Source: Alisma plantago-aquatica
Lineage: Eukaryota; Streptophyta; Magnoliopsida; Alismatales; Alismataceae
NCBI GenBank assembly: GCA_963693085.1
Contig: OY856410.1
Coordinates: forward strand, 1,329,161,304 to 1,329,225,303
DNA length: 64,000 nt
Direction: 5' to 3'
The translations under genes were made by a program, and so were the position numbers. The notes below the pieces were generated by a model. The model searched no databases, was not told the DNA's origin, and worked only from the letters and a program-made list of their open reading frames with translations. Shown here piece by piece: positions 25,220 to 37,464 of the stretch (the stretch's first letter is position 1; the number at the start of each line of letters is the position of its first letter).

Positions 25220-26060
25220 GGGTAATGATCAGCTCTAGCATCCAGGAGAAGGGTGATCATCTCTAATAGCAGCCGCTCGATGAAGCGTGGTTCAAATGTC
25301 CATGCTGCATGCATTAGGATCCGCTTTGCGGCCCAGCAACGGACGTGCACAACACACATATATAGCCCTTACTTGTGGCCAAGAGCAGCGTCGTGCATCC
25401 TTCGGAGTCTCCACGGTCCATTAGCAGGAGCCTCCTGTCGTCCCCCTCAAACTCCCCCATCTGCTCCTTCTCATAAAGGATCCACACCAGAGCATCGTAT
25501 CTCCCGGCCACGGCGACTGCGTGAAGCCACGTCCAACCCTTGGAGTTGGACACTGCGGAGGTTGAGGCCGAGGCTGCCATTGCTGAGCTCAAACACACCT
25601 GCAACAAAGGTACAATACGATGTCTTTGGGCCTAATATCATGGGACCCAACTGCCTACGGGTTGTCCGACAAAGCCATAGCAGTGGGCAGTGCCTCATCC
25701 ACTATAGGAGGCATCAGGGTAATTATTGGTGCCATTTGGTTCGATTCCGGCTTCGAGGAGAAGGTCCAAGAAGGGGGGATCTGGGAACGTGGTGGCTGCA
25801 TAGAGGAGGGAGGATGATTCATCAGGGGGAAAGCGGGACAACATCAATCGTTGTCACTACACGATCTAGCGTGCGGCCTCGTAGTCCCCAGTGTCGACAT
25901 CATGGCAAAGCAAGAACGGGCCAACATAGATGACCTTGAGCTTGGCGTCGCGGGTGGCAATGTGCGGGCGGGCGGCGAACCACGCCTTGGTGGCGGAAGG
26001 GTGTGAGAGGTGGGTGGCGGACACGGTGTCATGGGACATGATGGCGGCGGGTTTTGAGGA
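25220..26060 (-). pseudogene. Captured ankyrin-repeat gene fragment (pseudogene)
   Basis: Clearly more GC-rich than its surroundings. On the minus strand, from high to low coordinates: an exon-like part with SLLYAATTFPDPPFLDLLLE, resembling an ankyrin repeat; a splice-acceptor-like TTTGTTGCAG ending near 25609; then GWTWLHAVAVAGRYDALV and SEGCTTLLLATSKG, which match successive ankyrin repeats (G-TALH-AA--G). Further on, in another frame, are TLLLDARADH and RKADPN. Frameshifts and stops break it. Ankyrin repeats mediate protein binding; the parent gene's function cannot be told. The intron boundary suggests capture from genomic DNA, not from mRNA. It lies 0.4-1.3 kb from the CACTA right end, a common place for captured host DNA. 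Confidence 0.6.
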
Positions 26061-26484
26061 AGCACTTGGAAGGTGACCCGCGGAAGTGAGAAGGTGGGTG
26101 GGGTTGGGTGCAGAGAATGACCTGGAAATATATAGAGGAGAGCGGAGGGATGAGGGTTGTGGGAGGGTTGATGAGGTACTTGTGCAGGGAAAAGATCTAT
26201 ACCTTGACCACAAACATGGGGTAACACACGGTTGAACAAGGTACAAACAAAAAGTTGTGAGCAGGAGCTTGGGCGAAAATTTTCAAAAGCGCGCGTGTGA
26301 GAGGTTGAAACTCTATGCAATTTGAGTTTGAATTCTGAAGCCAATTTTGTGAAAGCATAATTATCAAATTAACTACATTTGATTTTGATATATTATTTTA
26401 AAATGTAAATAAAAGCAACTTCAACTGCATATACGACACATGTAACTAATATAATTGTAGCCAACTCATCATTTTCTTATCGTG

Positions 26485-26503
26485 AAAAATCTCAACCTAC
26501 CAC
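26485..26503 (-). repeat. Solo LTR X, 19-bp remnant between CACTA and element C
   Basis: Only 19 bp separate the CACTA right end from element C; the last five (ACCAC) are the left copy of C's target duplication. The remnant reads on into 35199 once C is removed. Confidence 0.55.
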
Positions 26504-29500
26504 TGTGACGTCCCCGAATTTTGATTTCTCCAAACCCTATTGGGAATGAGATGTCAGAATCTGAAAACATCATCCAATCATATCAGAAAGCGATGCGGAA
26601 GCATAATACGCATACATGAACATACAACCATAACATACTCAACATTCAACATATATATTTATACGATATGAATTATTACAAAATGATTTACATTTACATA
26701 TTGAATGAAAATTCTACAATCTACGAACATGTATGCTAATCAGGATCCTAAACAATAGGTACAACCTGTACAACTGCTCACTTCCCATCTTTTATTCCAT
26801 GCTATCTCTAAACCTAAAACATACGTGAAACAACGAATCAACACACAAGGTGTTGTGTACGTGGGTTGAAAGATACATACTGATATGTTTGCATAATTGA
26901 AATAAATTGAGAAAGAAAGATTAAAGGAAAATATTGTTTAAAGCGATAAACAAATAAACATTCCTTTTATTGCATTCACTTTGATGCGGTTGTACTACAC
27001 ATACTTGCACTTGACTTACATCTAGTGTGGGCAATATAGTATCATCATACATCAAACATGGGCCAAGGAATCATACATCTATGTTAGGAAACATACATCC
27101 ACACCAGGCTATATGCTCCAGTATCTACAACCCATCATACTCATTTATGCTCTATTATATTTGGCTAAGTATAACTCATACTAGTTCAACCAAGCAATCA
27201 TATCCAAATACGAGCATTCAAGATATCACATATCATAGGCAACCAGAAAACTAGTCTTATACTTAATAAAAACTGACGTACCTGAGTTCAGAGGTTCTTT
27301 ATACATCCATGATCATCTAGAACTTTTTCCATGACCTGATTAAATATAATTGAGCATCATTAATATATGATCATCATTATTCTTAGCATTTTGGGGTCCA
27401 ATATTAGGGTTTAGTGAAACCTAGGTTCAAGTTATTTAAAACATGTGGTTGGTATTTTTTCTATTGATCAGGAGGTCATTCTAGGGGTCTGATTTAGATT
27501 TCATAATTTTTTGATGATCGGTCTATTTTCTAAAATTAAATGAGGATAAGAGCCATTAATTAATCATTAATTAGAAAATACCTATTATTCCATCAAAATA
27601 ATCAGATCAAAGGCTATTTTCGGTTTCCACATGATATTAGGGTTCAAGGGTACTTTAATCAGATTTCATTTCCATTATATGCTAACTATATTATTTATTT
27701 GAGCCCTAAAAGTAGTATGGTCATCATAATTAGAAATCATCTGCAAACCATTAGCAAAAGTTTGATATGTGGGTTTAAAGATATAGAGAATGTTTTTGTG
27801 AATCTGTAGGTATTTTTGGGGAATTTATTGGACATGAGAACTATTTATATTTTATTTTCTAATTGAACGTGTATATCTGATGATTTAGACGAGATTTATC
27901 TTCAGGGGTTTACTGAAGTCGTTGGATCCTCCCGATCCATCCTCACACCAATGCCACATGGCAAGGGAGCACAAGTGGTCTGACTAGCTAGATCAAGTGA
28001 ACCGTCTTGATCATTCTTGAGCCGGGTGGGTTCAGGATTTGGTCTGGATCTGGCTTCTTTGCTCTCGCGTTCCTGGGGCCTGAAACTGTTCGACGCACAA
28101 AGGACGCCGCCGCAGAGCAGAGCACCGTCCCCCAGGTTGGGAGCAGTGAGGGAGAACTGGAGAAGATGTTCCAAATTTTGGTGGTTGCGGGTGTGCCTGA
28201 TCACGAATGCAACACCGACGGAAGATATGCATCCCGCCTTGTTCCTTCTCGTCTCCCATCAGGATCGAAATCACTATCACAGTCCGGGTGGTGGTATTAA
28301 GAGAACAAGGTCTCACTCCACCGCTTCAGAACTCCACGCCCACAATGATTCTGGGTGCGGCGCTCCACGATCTGGTTGTTGGGGGGGGTCTTCTTCATTG
28401 GATCGCTGAGCTCGCTTCTTACCACTCGAAATCGGCAGAGAAGAAGGGGTTGTCTAGTTGGCCTCCGTTGTGTCTGTGAGTTCTGGCGAGGAACTTCCTG
28501 CTCTGATGGCACTACCCTAAAAATTGATGCATGCCCATCACTCGTGGTTGATCCAGGCACATCTGTGGTACTTTGATTCCTTGGAGCAAGATGAGTAGCT
28601 CAAAGCCGCATCTTGGCTTCGGGTTGCCGGAGGCTATGCACGTGAGAAATAGGGCTTTGCCCCTGGAGGGTTCTCTAACTCTGGAAACACATTCAAAAGG
28701 TCTGAAACAGCCTAAGGAACTTCTTTCTATTCCTGAAATGTGATGGCTAGCATGATGCGTTGTTTCTTCATGTCGCAACCATCCCAAGAAGAAAGGGGTG
28801 CGCCGGTAGGTGAGAAATCCCTGAGAAGACTCGCTTCCTTTGTATACTTGTTCAGTGGCTTATGAAAGTGGAGATTGGGTTGTTGGATGTCGTCTAGATC
28901 GCCCCTTCCCACCCCTTTCTCTGACTCCTTACTGTAATAGAGAGTGGAGAGGTCTGGGAGTGGAATCTCAATCTCCAGGACCACTCGCCCAAAAACTCTA
29001 GTGTGAGGGGTCATTGCGATGAACATGGTGATGTGGATTCTATTTATCTTCTATAACATCCAACTAATCTGCGAGCAAGGCACTCTGAGGCTGGTAAGAT
29101 CGAAGCCAGGTCTCACATTAGCTCCGTTTTAGTCAGAGGTTGAAGATGAGAATCAACCATCCGATCCATCTAGTGGAGGGCTTAGATCATGCCACCTTGT
29201 TAGGCTTTGGGTCGCGCCCAAGCAGAAGGGAAATAAATTAGCGTGACACCAATTTCACAGACTTGGATTAATTTCAAGAATGCACTCTTCTACGTAGTCA
29301 CCTATTAGTTCATTTTACAAAGTTCAACAACTTTTATACCATTAATCTCCTCGATTTCAATTGACTATATCTTTTTGTAGCAATCTCTAAACATCTTGGA
29401 ATTTTAGACATTGGCTAACAGTCTACAAATGTCTCTTCTGTCAAGGTTTGAGACACAAAAATCAATATTTGGTCATGTAAATAAGTTCTTCAAGTAACCA

Positions 29501-29829
29501 TAGATACATGTTTATAAACCTTGGATTAAATTCAACTAACCATCTACTTTTGATCAAATAAGTCTAACTTACATCATTTGACCACATCACACCTTGAAGT
29601 TCATCATGTAATAATTTGAATCCATGTATAATTAGTTGGACGCTTCACTTCATAATTAATCATCATTGGACAAACACTCATGTTAACCATATATATGTAC
29701 ATAACACTCTAATGGCCTTGTAGTCATGTTTGAATAAATATCATCCCATCATAGAATTAACCAATCAGAGTAATCATGAACTTCAAAAACTATATTGGGT
29801 ATGAAAATCTTAAAATCAAGGTCATCACA
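26504..29829 (-). repeat. Element C 3' LTR (3326 bp)
   Basis: Left on the plus strand, 3' in the element's own orientation. It aligns end to end with 31870-35193 with many scattered differences. A GC-richer block at about 27900-29020 produces short open frames on both strands that recur in the other LTR but with different lengths and endpoints, which argues against coding. Confidence 0.92.
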
Positions 29830-31869
29830 TTCACCCTATCTTATATGGAATTTCATCCTCGAATTCAAATAATCGTACTCAAGTAGATATCAAATAATAA
29901 ATCTTCAAAAAGGTCACCACTTCTAGGTACCAAAGTTCCCATATTTCCATATGTATCCCAAGCGGACATAATAGGTTCTCTATCATATAGGGTGTACCCA
30001 CCCCACCTTATATAGGTTGAAGTATAACACCTTTTTTTTAAGAGTTGAAGCATCATATAATGGCTTAGTCATAACTTGACATTATAATATCTTAGGGTTA
30101 CATCACCTCTAAGGGTACATGTTTTGTTCATACTTTTAATGTTCACGAGGAATTCATTTATATGCCATGTTATTTAGATCGTTCAAATCTAACATCATTA
30201 ATATGTTTTATGATCAACATCTTACAATGATTTCAGCATTAGAGGGGATTTATCTTCATCCTTGATATTATGATTTTTTTCTACATAAGAAGGGCTTACG
30301 TAACATGCTTGACCATTAGGGTTTCACCCTATGGTGTGATATTCATACTCAACTTAGAAGCATACACTGAGACGGATCAAAGTTACAACTACATTTCTGA
30401 TCATATATCCTATGATCCAAAAATATCTTTATATCCAGTTCATGAGTTCAAAATTTTATGTCTTGCATGTATCATGTGAAGGGAAAAAGAGAATATACTA
30501 AGTTTATCCCATGATCTCAGCATCATATCTTTCATGTTTCATATGAAGGGAAAGGGAATATTTTATTGTCAAACTTATAATGATTTCAATCTTGGGTGCT
30601 ACATGTATGATATAGGAGGAAATATAGAATAGGTCAAGCTTATTAGAGTGACTCCTCATATATAAATCATCTATATAGCTCAAGTGAGGTTTCTATCATC
30701 ATATATTAAGAAAGAGAAGAAGAAGAAGGGAGAACATGTATTTTGAGTATCTTTTGCACAAAGCATCATACTCTCATAACTAGAGTTCATATATTACCTC
30801 ACTTGCATCTAATGATGAGATTCACAAAATATGTCACTCCGGCTAGGACCTAACTCAGCCAAAGGATTGACTTTATCATATGGGTCATCTACCCATCCTT
30901 TTATTTTAACCAATTCTCACATATAGATTTGAATCATGCATAAGGACTCAACTCAACACTCAAGAGTAATCTAGTGTAGGAAACATATATATTTTTTAAC
31001 ACATATCTCATATATTGGAGGCTAGGTCCTATGACGTTCTCCCTGTGGGTCTTACTCTCTTTAGAGTTCACCACATATCTCATCCTACCACTAGACGTCC
31101 TCCTTGTATATGAGCTTGAGGCTCATGCACACTCATCTCTATCTTAACTTAGCTTATGTTAAGTAGGAAAAGGGAATGTACTTTCATCATCATGACTTAG
31201 CATAGATCCTGTAAGAGTGGATTCAACTCATATACAACTCAAATCTTAATAAGGAAACTTATACCATCATGGATTAAAGTTAGATAAGATTATATATGCT
31301 TATTTCCTTCATCTTTCTTTTGTCTAGCTATGTATCACATAACCTTATGAGGCTCTAGATGTCTAATCTAGATCTATTCTCTCTTCTAGACTGATGTCAC
31401 TCCCTTTCACTTAGATTGCATGAACACTAACTACTCTACAGTGTGAGGGACACATTTTATATTTAAATATATGTAATAAAATATTATATAGTTTTTCTCC
31501 GAGAAAGAAGACGACAGAGAAAACTATCGAGGCTCGATCTGATTGGAAAACAAAACCAAATCAGCAAAATCAAGTGTCCCACACACAGTAAATAGTCTAG
31601 TGTCATGTCACCTAGTGAAATGGTGAGAACAAGGTGTAGATTAGTGTAGCTACCCAATACATATGAGCTCTATATGGAAAGGGTCTCACACTCTTGTCTA
31701 AACCTAGTTCTCGAACATCTAGGTTCTAACCTAGAGGCTAAGTCAGAACTTATTTCTATAAAACAACTTACTAAGTTTCTAGGGATTAAAGTGAACGGTG
31801 AGATCAAGATTTTATGTTTTATGGTGAGCAATTGTCAGGTGTAGCTATTGTTCATGCTCTGATACCAAC
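29830..31869 (-). other. Element C internal region, noncoding
   Basis: Contains the minus-strand polypurine tract and pol tail at the left and the methionine-tRNA primer-binding site (31856-31867) at the right. Between them is AT-rich DNA with no retroviral domain. TATCATATGAAGGGAAA-like words recur at 30470-30560. Confidence 0.8.
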
Positions 31870-34800
31870 TGTGACGTCCCCAAATTTTGATTTCTCCAAA
31901 CCCTATTAGTAATGAGATGTTAGAATCCGAAAACATCATCCAATCATATCAAAAAGCGATGCAGAAGCATAATACGCATACATGAACATACAACCATAAC
32001 ATACTCAACATTCAACATGTATATTTATACGATATGAATTATTACAAAATGATTTACATTTACATATTGAATGAAAATTATACAATCTATGAACATGTAT
32101 GCTAATCAGGATCCTAAACAATAGGTACAACCTGTACAACTGCTCACTTCCCATCTTTTATTCCATGCTATCTCTGAACCTAAAACATACATGAAACAAC
32201 GAATCAAAACACAAGGTGTTGTGTACGTGGGTAGAAAGATACATACTAATATGTTTGCATAATTGAAATAAATTGAGAAAGAAAGATTAAAGGAAAACAT
32301 TGTTTAAAGTGATAAACAAATAAATATTCCTTTTATTGCATTCACTTTGATGCGGTTGTACTACACATAATTGCACTTGACTTACATCTAGTGTGGGCAA
32401 TATAGTATCATCATACATCTAACATGGGCCAAGGAATCATACATCCATGTTAGGCAACATACATCCACACCAAGCTATATGCTCTAGTAGCTACAACCCA
32501 TCATACTCATTTATGTTCTATTATATTTGGCGAAGTATAAATCATACTAGTTCAACCAAGCAATCATATCCAAATATGAGCATTCAAGATATCACATATC
32601 ATAGGCAACCAGAAAACTAGTCTTATACTTAATAAAAACCCATGTACCTGAGTTCAAAGGTTCTTTATACATCCATGATCATCTAGAACTTTTTCCATGA
32701 CCTGATTAAATATAATTGAGCATCATTAATATATGATCATCATTATTCTTAGCATTTTGGGGTCCAATATTAGGGTTTAGTGAAACCTAGGTTCAAGTTA
32801 TTTAAAACATGTGTTTGGTATTTTTTCAATTGATCAGGAGGTCATTCTAGGGGTCTGATTCAGATTTCATAATTTTTTGATGATCGATCTGTTTTCTAAA
32901 ATTAAATGAGGATAAGAGCCATTAATTAATCATTAATTAGAAAATACCTATTATTCCATCAAAATAATCAGATCAAAGGTTATTTTCGATTTCCACATGA
33001 TATTAGGGTTCAAGGGTACTTTAATCAGATTTAATTTCCATTATATGCTAACTATGTTATTTATTTGAGCCCTAAAAGTATTATGATTATCATAATTAGA
33101 AATCATCTGCAAACCATTAGAAAAAGTTTGATATGCGGGTTTAAAGATATAGAGAATGTTTTTGTGAATCTGTAGGAATTTTTGGGGAATTTATTGGGCA
33201 TGAGAACTATTTATATTTCATTTTCTATTTGAACATGTATATGTGATGATTTAGACGAAATTTACCTTCAGGGGTTTACTGAAGTCGTTGGATCCTCCCG
33301 ATCCATCCTCACACCACTTCCACATGGCAAGGGAGCATAAGTGGTCTGACTAGCTAGATCAAGTGAACCGTCTTAATCATTCTTGAGTCGGGTGAGTTCA
33401 GGATTTGGTCTGGATATGGCTTCTTTGCTGTCGCGTTCCTGGGGTCTGAAACTGCTCGACGCAGAAAGGACGCCGCCGCAGAGCAGAGCACCGTCACCCA
33501 GGTTGGGAGTAGTGAGGGAGAACTAGAGAATATGTTCCATATTTCGGTGGCTGCGGGTGTGCCGGATCACGAATGTGACGCCGACAGAATATATGCATCC
33601 CTCCTTGTTCCTTCTCATCTCCCATCAGGATCGAAATCACTATCACAGTCCGGGTGGTGGTATTTAGAGAACAAGGTCTCACTCCACTGCTTCAGAACTC
33701 CACACCGACAATGATTCTGGGTGCGGTGCTCCACGATCTGGTTGTTGGGGGGGTCTTCTTCATTGGATCGCTGAGCTCGTTTCTTACCACTCAAAATCGG
33801 CAGAGAAGAAGGGGTCGTCTAGTTGGCCGCCGCTGTGTCTATGAGTTCTGGAAAGGAACTTCCTGCTCTGATGGCACTACCCTGAAAATTGATGTGTGCC
33901 CATCATTCTTGGTTGATCCAGGTGCATCTGTGGTACTTTGATTCCTTGGAGCAAGATGAGTAGCTCAAAGCCGTAGCCTGGCTTCGGGTTGCCGGTGGCT
34001 ATTTGCGTGAAAAATAGGGCTTTGCCCCTGGAGGGTTCTCTGACTCTGAAAACACATTCAAAAGGTCTGAAATAGCTAAGGAACTTCTCTGTATTCCCAA
34101 AATGCGATGGCTAGCATGATGCGTTGTTTCTTCATATCGCAACCATCCCAAGAAGAAAGGGGTGCGCCGGCAGGTGAGAAATCCCTGAGAAGACTCGCTT
34201 CCTTTGTATACTCGTTCAGTGGCTCAAGGAAGTTGAGATTGGGTTGTTGGATGTCATCTAGATCTCCCCTTCCCACCCCTTTCTCTTACTCCTTACTGTA
34301 ATAGAGAGTGGAGAGGTCTGGGAGTGGAATCTCAATCTCCAGGACCACTCGCCAAAAAATTCTAGTGTGAGGGGTCATTGCGATGAACATGGTGATGTGG
34401 ATTCTATTTATCATCTATAACCTCCAACTAATCTGTGAGCAAGGTGCTATGAAGCTGGTAAGATCGAAGCCAGGTCTCACATTAGCTTCGTTTTAGTCGG
34501 AGGTTGAAGATGAGAATCAGCCATCCGATCCAGCTAGTGGAGGGCTTGGATCATGCCACCTTGTTAGGCTTTGGGTCACACCCAAGAAGAAGGGAAATAA
34601 ATTAGCGTGACACCAATTTCACATACTTGGATTAATTTCAAGACCTCACTCTTCTACGTAGTCACCTATTAGTTCATTTTACAAAGTTCAACAACTTTTA
34701 TACCATTAATCTCCTCGATTTCAATTGACTATATCTTTTTGTAGCAATATCTAAACATCTTGGAATTTTAGACATTGGCTAAGAGTCTCCAAATGTCTCT

Positions 34801-35193
34801 TCTATCAAGGTTTGAAACACAAAACTCAATATTTGGTCATGTAAATAAGTTCTTCAAGTAACCATAGATACATGTTTATAAACCTTAGATAAAATTCAAC
34901 TAACCATCTACTTCTGATCAAATAAGTCTAACTTACATCATTTGACCACATCGCACCTTGAAGTTCATTATGTAATAATTTGAATCCATGTATACTGAGT
35001 TGGACACTTCACTTCATAATTAATCATCATTGGACAAACACTCATGTTAACCATATATATGTACATAACACTCTAATGGCCTTGTAGTCATGTTTGAATA
35101 AATATCATCCCATCATAGAATTAACCAATCAGAGTAATCATGAACTTCAAAAACTATATTGGGTATGAAAATCCTAAAATTGAGGTCATCACA
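31870..35193 (-). repeat. Element C 5' LTR (3324 bp)
   Basis: Right on the plus strand, 5' in the element's own orientation, adjacent to the primer-binding site. Its outer edge meets the ACCAC duplication and solo LTR X. Confidence 0.92.
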
Positions 35194-35198
35194 ACCAC

Positions 35199-35669
35199 AC
35201 CCACATACTCAACAATATGCGCTCTGAGTTTCCCTTAGGAATACTTGTTTCACCATCTAGAAAGTTCTGACACTGAAGATGTCTATACAGCACATGGCAC
35301 TACATGATTAGAGTTTCACTTGATTAGATATGCTAATTGGGTGAATTAAGGCTGCATCAAACAAGTGGACATACAAACCCTAATTCACTTCTATAAAGCA
35401 TATAAATATCACAACTACAACAGATATAAAATATGTGAAACATAATTTCTCATCTCATCATCACATGGTACTATTCACTTGCCATTCATGAGACCACACT
35501 AGTCATCATACTATCACAAGATGTAAATCCTTTTCACACTATCACAGGGTATCGACCCTTATCAACATAAGAGGATTACACATCATTCCGGGCTCAACCA
35601 TACCCAGAGGTCATTAAGACCATCATACTATCACAAGATATATATCCTTTTCACAATATCACAGGGTAT
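35199..35669 (-). repeat. Solo LTR X, piece 3, with a 117-bp tandem repeat
   Basis: CATCATACTATCACAAGAT recurs at 35504 and 35621, a tandem unit of 117 bp; the Athila element is inserted in the second copy, and the copy continues at 59476 (GAGGATTACACCTCATT, GGGCTCAACCATGCCC). A hairpin AGGGT-ATCG-ACCCT lies at 35546-35559. Noncoding. Confidence 0.65.
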
Positions 35670-37288
35670 TGATGCGATGATTTTGAGTCACATTTATTGA
35701 CTTGTTTGATATGTGTTTTATGCATTTATTAGCCATTTTCATGGTTAATGTTGCATAATTCATTCACTTTGGTCTATGCTACTTCTTTATGTCAAATTTC
35801 CCCTATTTCAACATTTTGAGTATTAATTATCAAAAAAATATGTTTTATGTGGACTTATGTGGTTTCGTGTGTTAATTTCAGGAAAAACAAGTATCTGCTA
35901 CTGTCCATACCATCGACAGTGGTCAATACCATCGACTAGACCACAGGTTGCCGGCCGCAAGGACCAGAAGAAAGTCGATACTATCGACAGGGATGTCGAT
36001 GGTATCGAGATACCATCAGGTTGCCGGCGAGAAGGGAGTCGATACTATCGACCCATATGTCGATACTATCGACTGGTGGAGCTACAACGACACATAAAGA
36101 CAAAACCGTCGCTACAGGTTCGTCGATACCATCGACCCTCGTCGATGGTATCGAGATGACATCAGGCGCAGAAACAAAAGAAAAGGAGAACAACCGATAT
36201 TGCGCTAGGTGGATACCATCGACCCACGTCGATGGTATTGACACTGAAATATATGAGTTTGTTTTAGATTGATCTTAATCGGACGGCTGTGATTAATTGG
36301 CGACCTAATTCAGGAAATATACCTAATGACGACACCCAAGAGAGGGGGATCACGTTATTAGCTGCTGCATACATCCCAAGAAGAGGTGGAGAGAATAACG
36401 GAGCCGAGAAGCACGCCCCAGCCGATCCAGACGCTGAAGAAGATGATTTTCACCACCGAAAGGCGAGAGAACGCATATTCTATGCCAAGGATCGTTTGGA
36501 TCGTCTCCGTTCAGGGGTTTCATCACTTAATCACATTTTTCTCCATGTTTTCCTTTTTCTACTCCACGTTTTGCTTTGAGATGAACTTGCGGGGCTAATC
36601 CCCTTTGTCTTTAGGACCGGGAGTAGCCCGGGAATTCATTGTATGACAATTTTATCATAGTAATTCATATCTTATCTCTTAAATCTGTGGTATAATTTCA
36701 TTTTCTCCAATATATTGTTATTCTTGATCACCATAATAATAATATAATACCCTTAATTGCTTTGAAAGAAGAATTAATGGTTGAAAAGAGATAGAATTTA
36801 CATTAATTGACAAATCCCTTGAACAAGGTGGTGTAAGGTTAATGGTGGATATCGAGAGATCGTTTTTAATGCACCTAGTTTAGGATATATGTTACTATGA
36901 CGGTGGAACCAACCTAGATATAGGTAGTGAATTGTACCACGACAGTGGGCAATTCTGATTCCAGACCACTACCTAGACAGAGAGATAAAATTGAGTGACT
37001 ATATAGAATTTAATACAATGAAAAACCCACGGTGAAACCACAATCCTAAAGATCTGCTTTTGAATTGATTAAACCAAACATTTAATCGATTGCTTTGTTT
37101 TGTTTCATTTTTATTTTCTTTTAATTTTAACAACAACTCTCAACTTTTTAATTGGCTTAGCTGATCGCGAGTAGTTATTAGGAGTCTCCGACAATTTCAT
37201 GTATCCCTGAGTTCGACTCGGGCCTCACAAAGGCCTATATTACTTCGACGCGTTCACTTGCATTTCTGCGCACGGTAAATTTGCGTCA
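35670..37288 (+). repeat. Athila 5' LTR
   Basis: Matches 57872-59470 throughout, with scattered substitutions and a 21-bp difference at the third palindrome pair. Contains the palindrome array at 35903-36242, a TATA-like AATATATGAG at 36248-36257, and an AT-rich 3' half. The PBS follows 6 bp after the end. Confidence 0.95.
35903..36242. repeat. Five palindrome pairs in Athila 5' LTR (19/21-bp spacing)
   Basis: 15-bp words of the form GTCGAT-NNN-ATCGAC start at 35903 and 35922; 35974 and 35995; 36038 and 36059; 36122 and 36141; 36209 and 36228. Each word is itself a palindrome around a 3-nt centre (ACC, ACT or GGT), and in three of the five pairs the second word is the complement type (ACC or ACT then GGT), giving a palindrome of palindromes. 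Starts within pairs are 19, 21, 21, 19 and 19 bp apart. Linkers between pairs share CAGGTTGCCGGC-like text. Confidence 0.93.
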
Positions 37289-37294
37289 AGTTTT

Positions 37295-37312
37295 TGGCGC
37301 CGTTGTCGGGGA
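37295..37312 (+). promoter_or_regulatory. Athila primer-binding site (tRNA-Asp type)
   Basis: TGGCGCCGTTGTCGGGGA lies 6 bp after the 5' LTR. It matches the complement of the aspartate tRNA 3' end with one apparent change (GTC for GCC), the usual Athila primer. Confidence 0.85.
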
Positions 37313-37464
37313 TTACGACAAACTGTCGGCACTTCGAGTGCTGCAAGCGGCCACTCTAGGCCACATTTTTTTTATCATTTCAAAAATTCATAATCTATTT
37401 TCTAAATATTTGCAATCGTCAAGCACTGTACTAAATTTAATTTTTCTATTTGCAGGTACTGTGC

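Larger units (their letters stand above)
19216..26484. mobile_element. CACTA (En/Spm-type) DNA transposon with a captured gene fragment
   Basis: The left end is CACTATGAAAAATATGGTC and the inverted right end is CACGATAAGAAAATGATGAG (one change in the CACTA core). The flanking 3-bp sites are AAG and AAA, a one-base mismatch. Both subterminal regions are rich in the same motif, ACTACA / TGTAG: many copies at 19240-19630 (including TACTACA...TGTAGTA around 19595) and several at 26370-26470. Subterminal repeats are where TNPA-type proteins bind in this family. No intact transposase is visible. The element sits in solo LTR X. A decayed ankyrin-repeat gene fragment lies near the right end. Confidence 0.65.
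26504..35193 (-). mobile_element. Element C: non-autonomous Tekay/Del-like LTR retrotransposon, minus strand
   Basis: Direct repeats at 26504-29829 and 31870-35193 begin TGTGACGTCCCC and end GTCATCACA on the plus strand, flanked by ACCAC at 26499-26503 and 35194-35198. The primer-binding site (GCTCTGATACCA, 31856-31867) is on the right and the polypurine side (29830-29868) on the left, so the element reads right to left. Internal DNA is 2040 bp with no gag or pol. The reverse complement of 29833-29860 reads GAATTCGAGGATGAAATTCC, the Del/Tekay pol tail. Confidence 0.93.

Noticed and set aside
25253..25933. 226-codon plus-strand frame
   Set aside because: It is the opposite strand of the ankyrin-repeat fragment, rich in R, S and P, with no domain; a shadow of GC-rich coding DNA.
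27902..28576. Several ~90-130-codon frames on both strands in element C LTR
   Set aside because: In the partner LTR (33494-33941) the frames have other lengths and endpoints, which indicates no coding constraint.
35903..36242. Regular short palindromes resembling a CRISPR array
   Set aside because: The repeats are paired and differ in centre, there are no uniform spacers, no cas genes, and they lie in an Athila LTR of plant nuclear DNA.
35857..36272. Frames with repeated SIPSTRVDGID-like peptides
   Set aside because: They are translations of the palindrome array; a similar peptide appears on both strands because the DNA is self-complementary.
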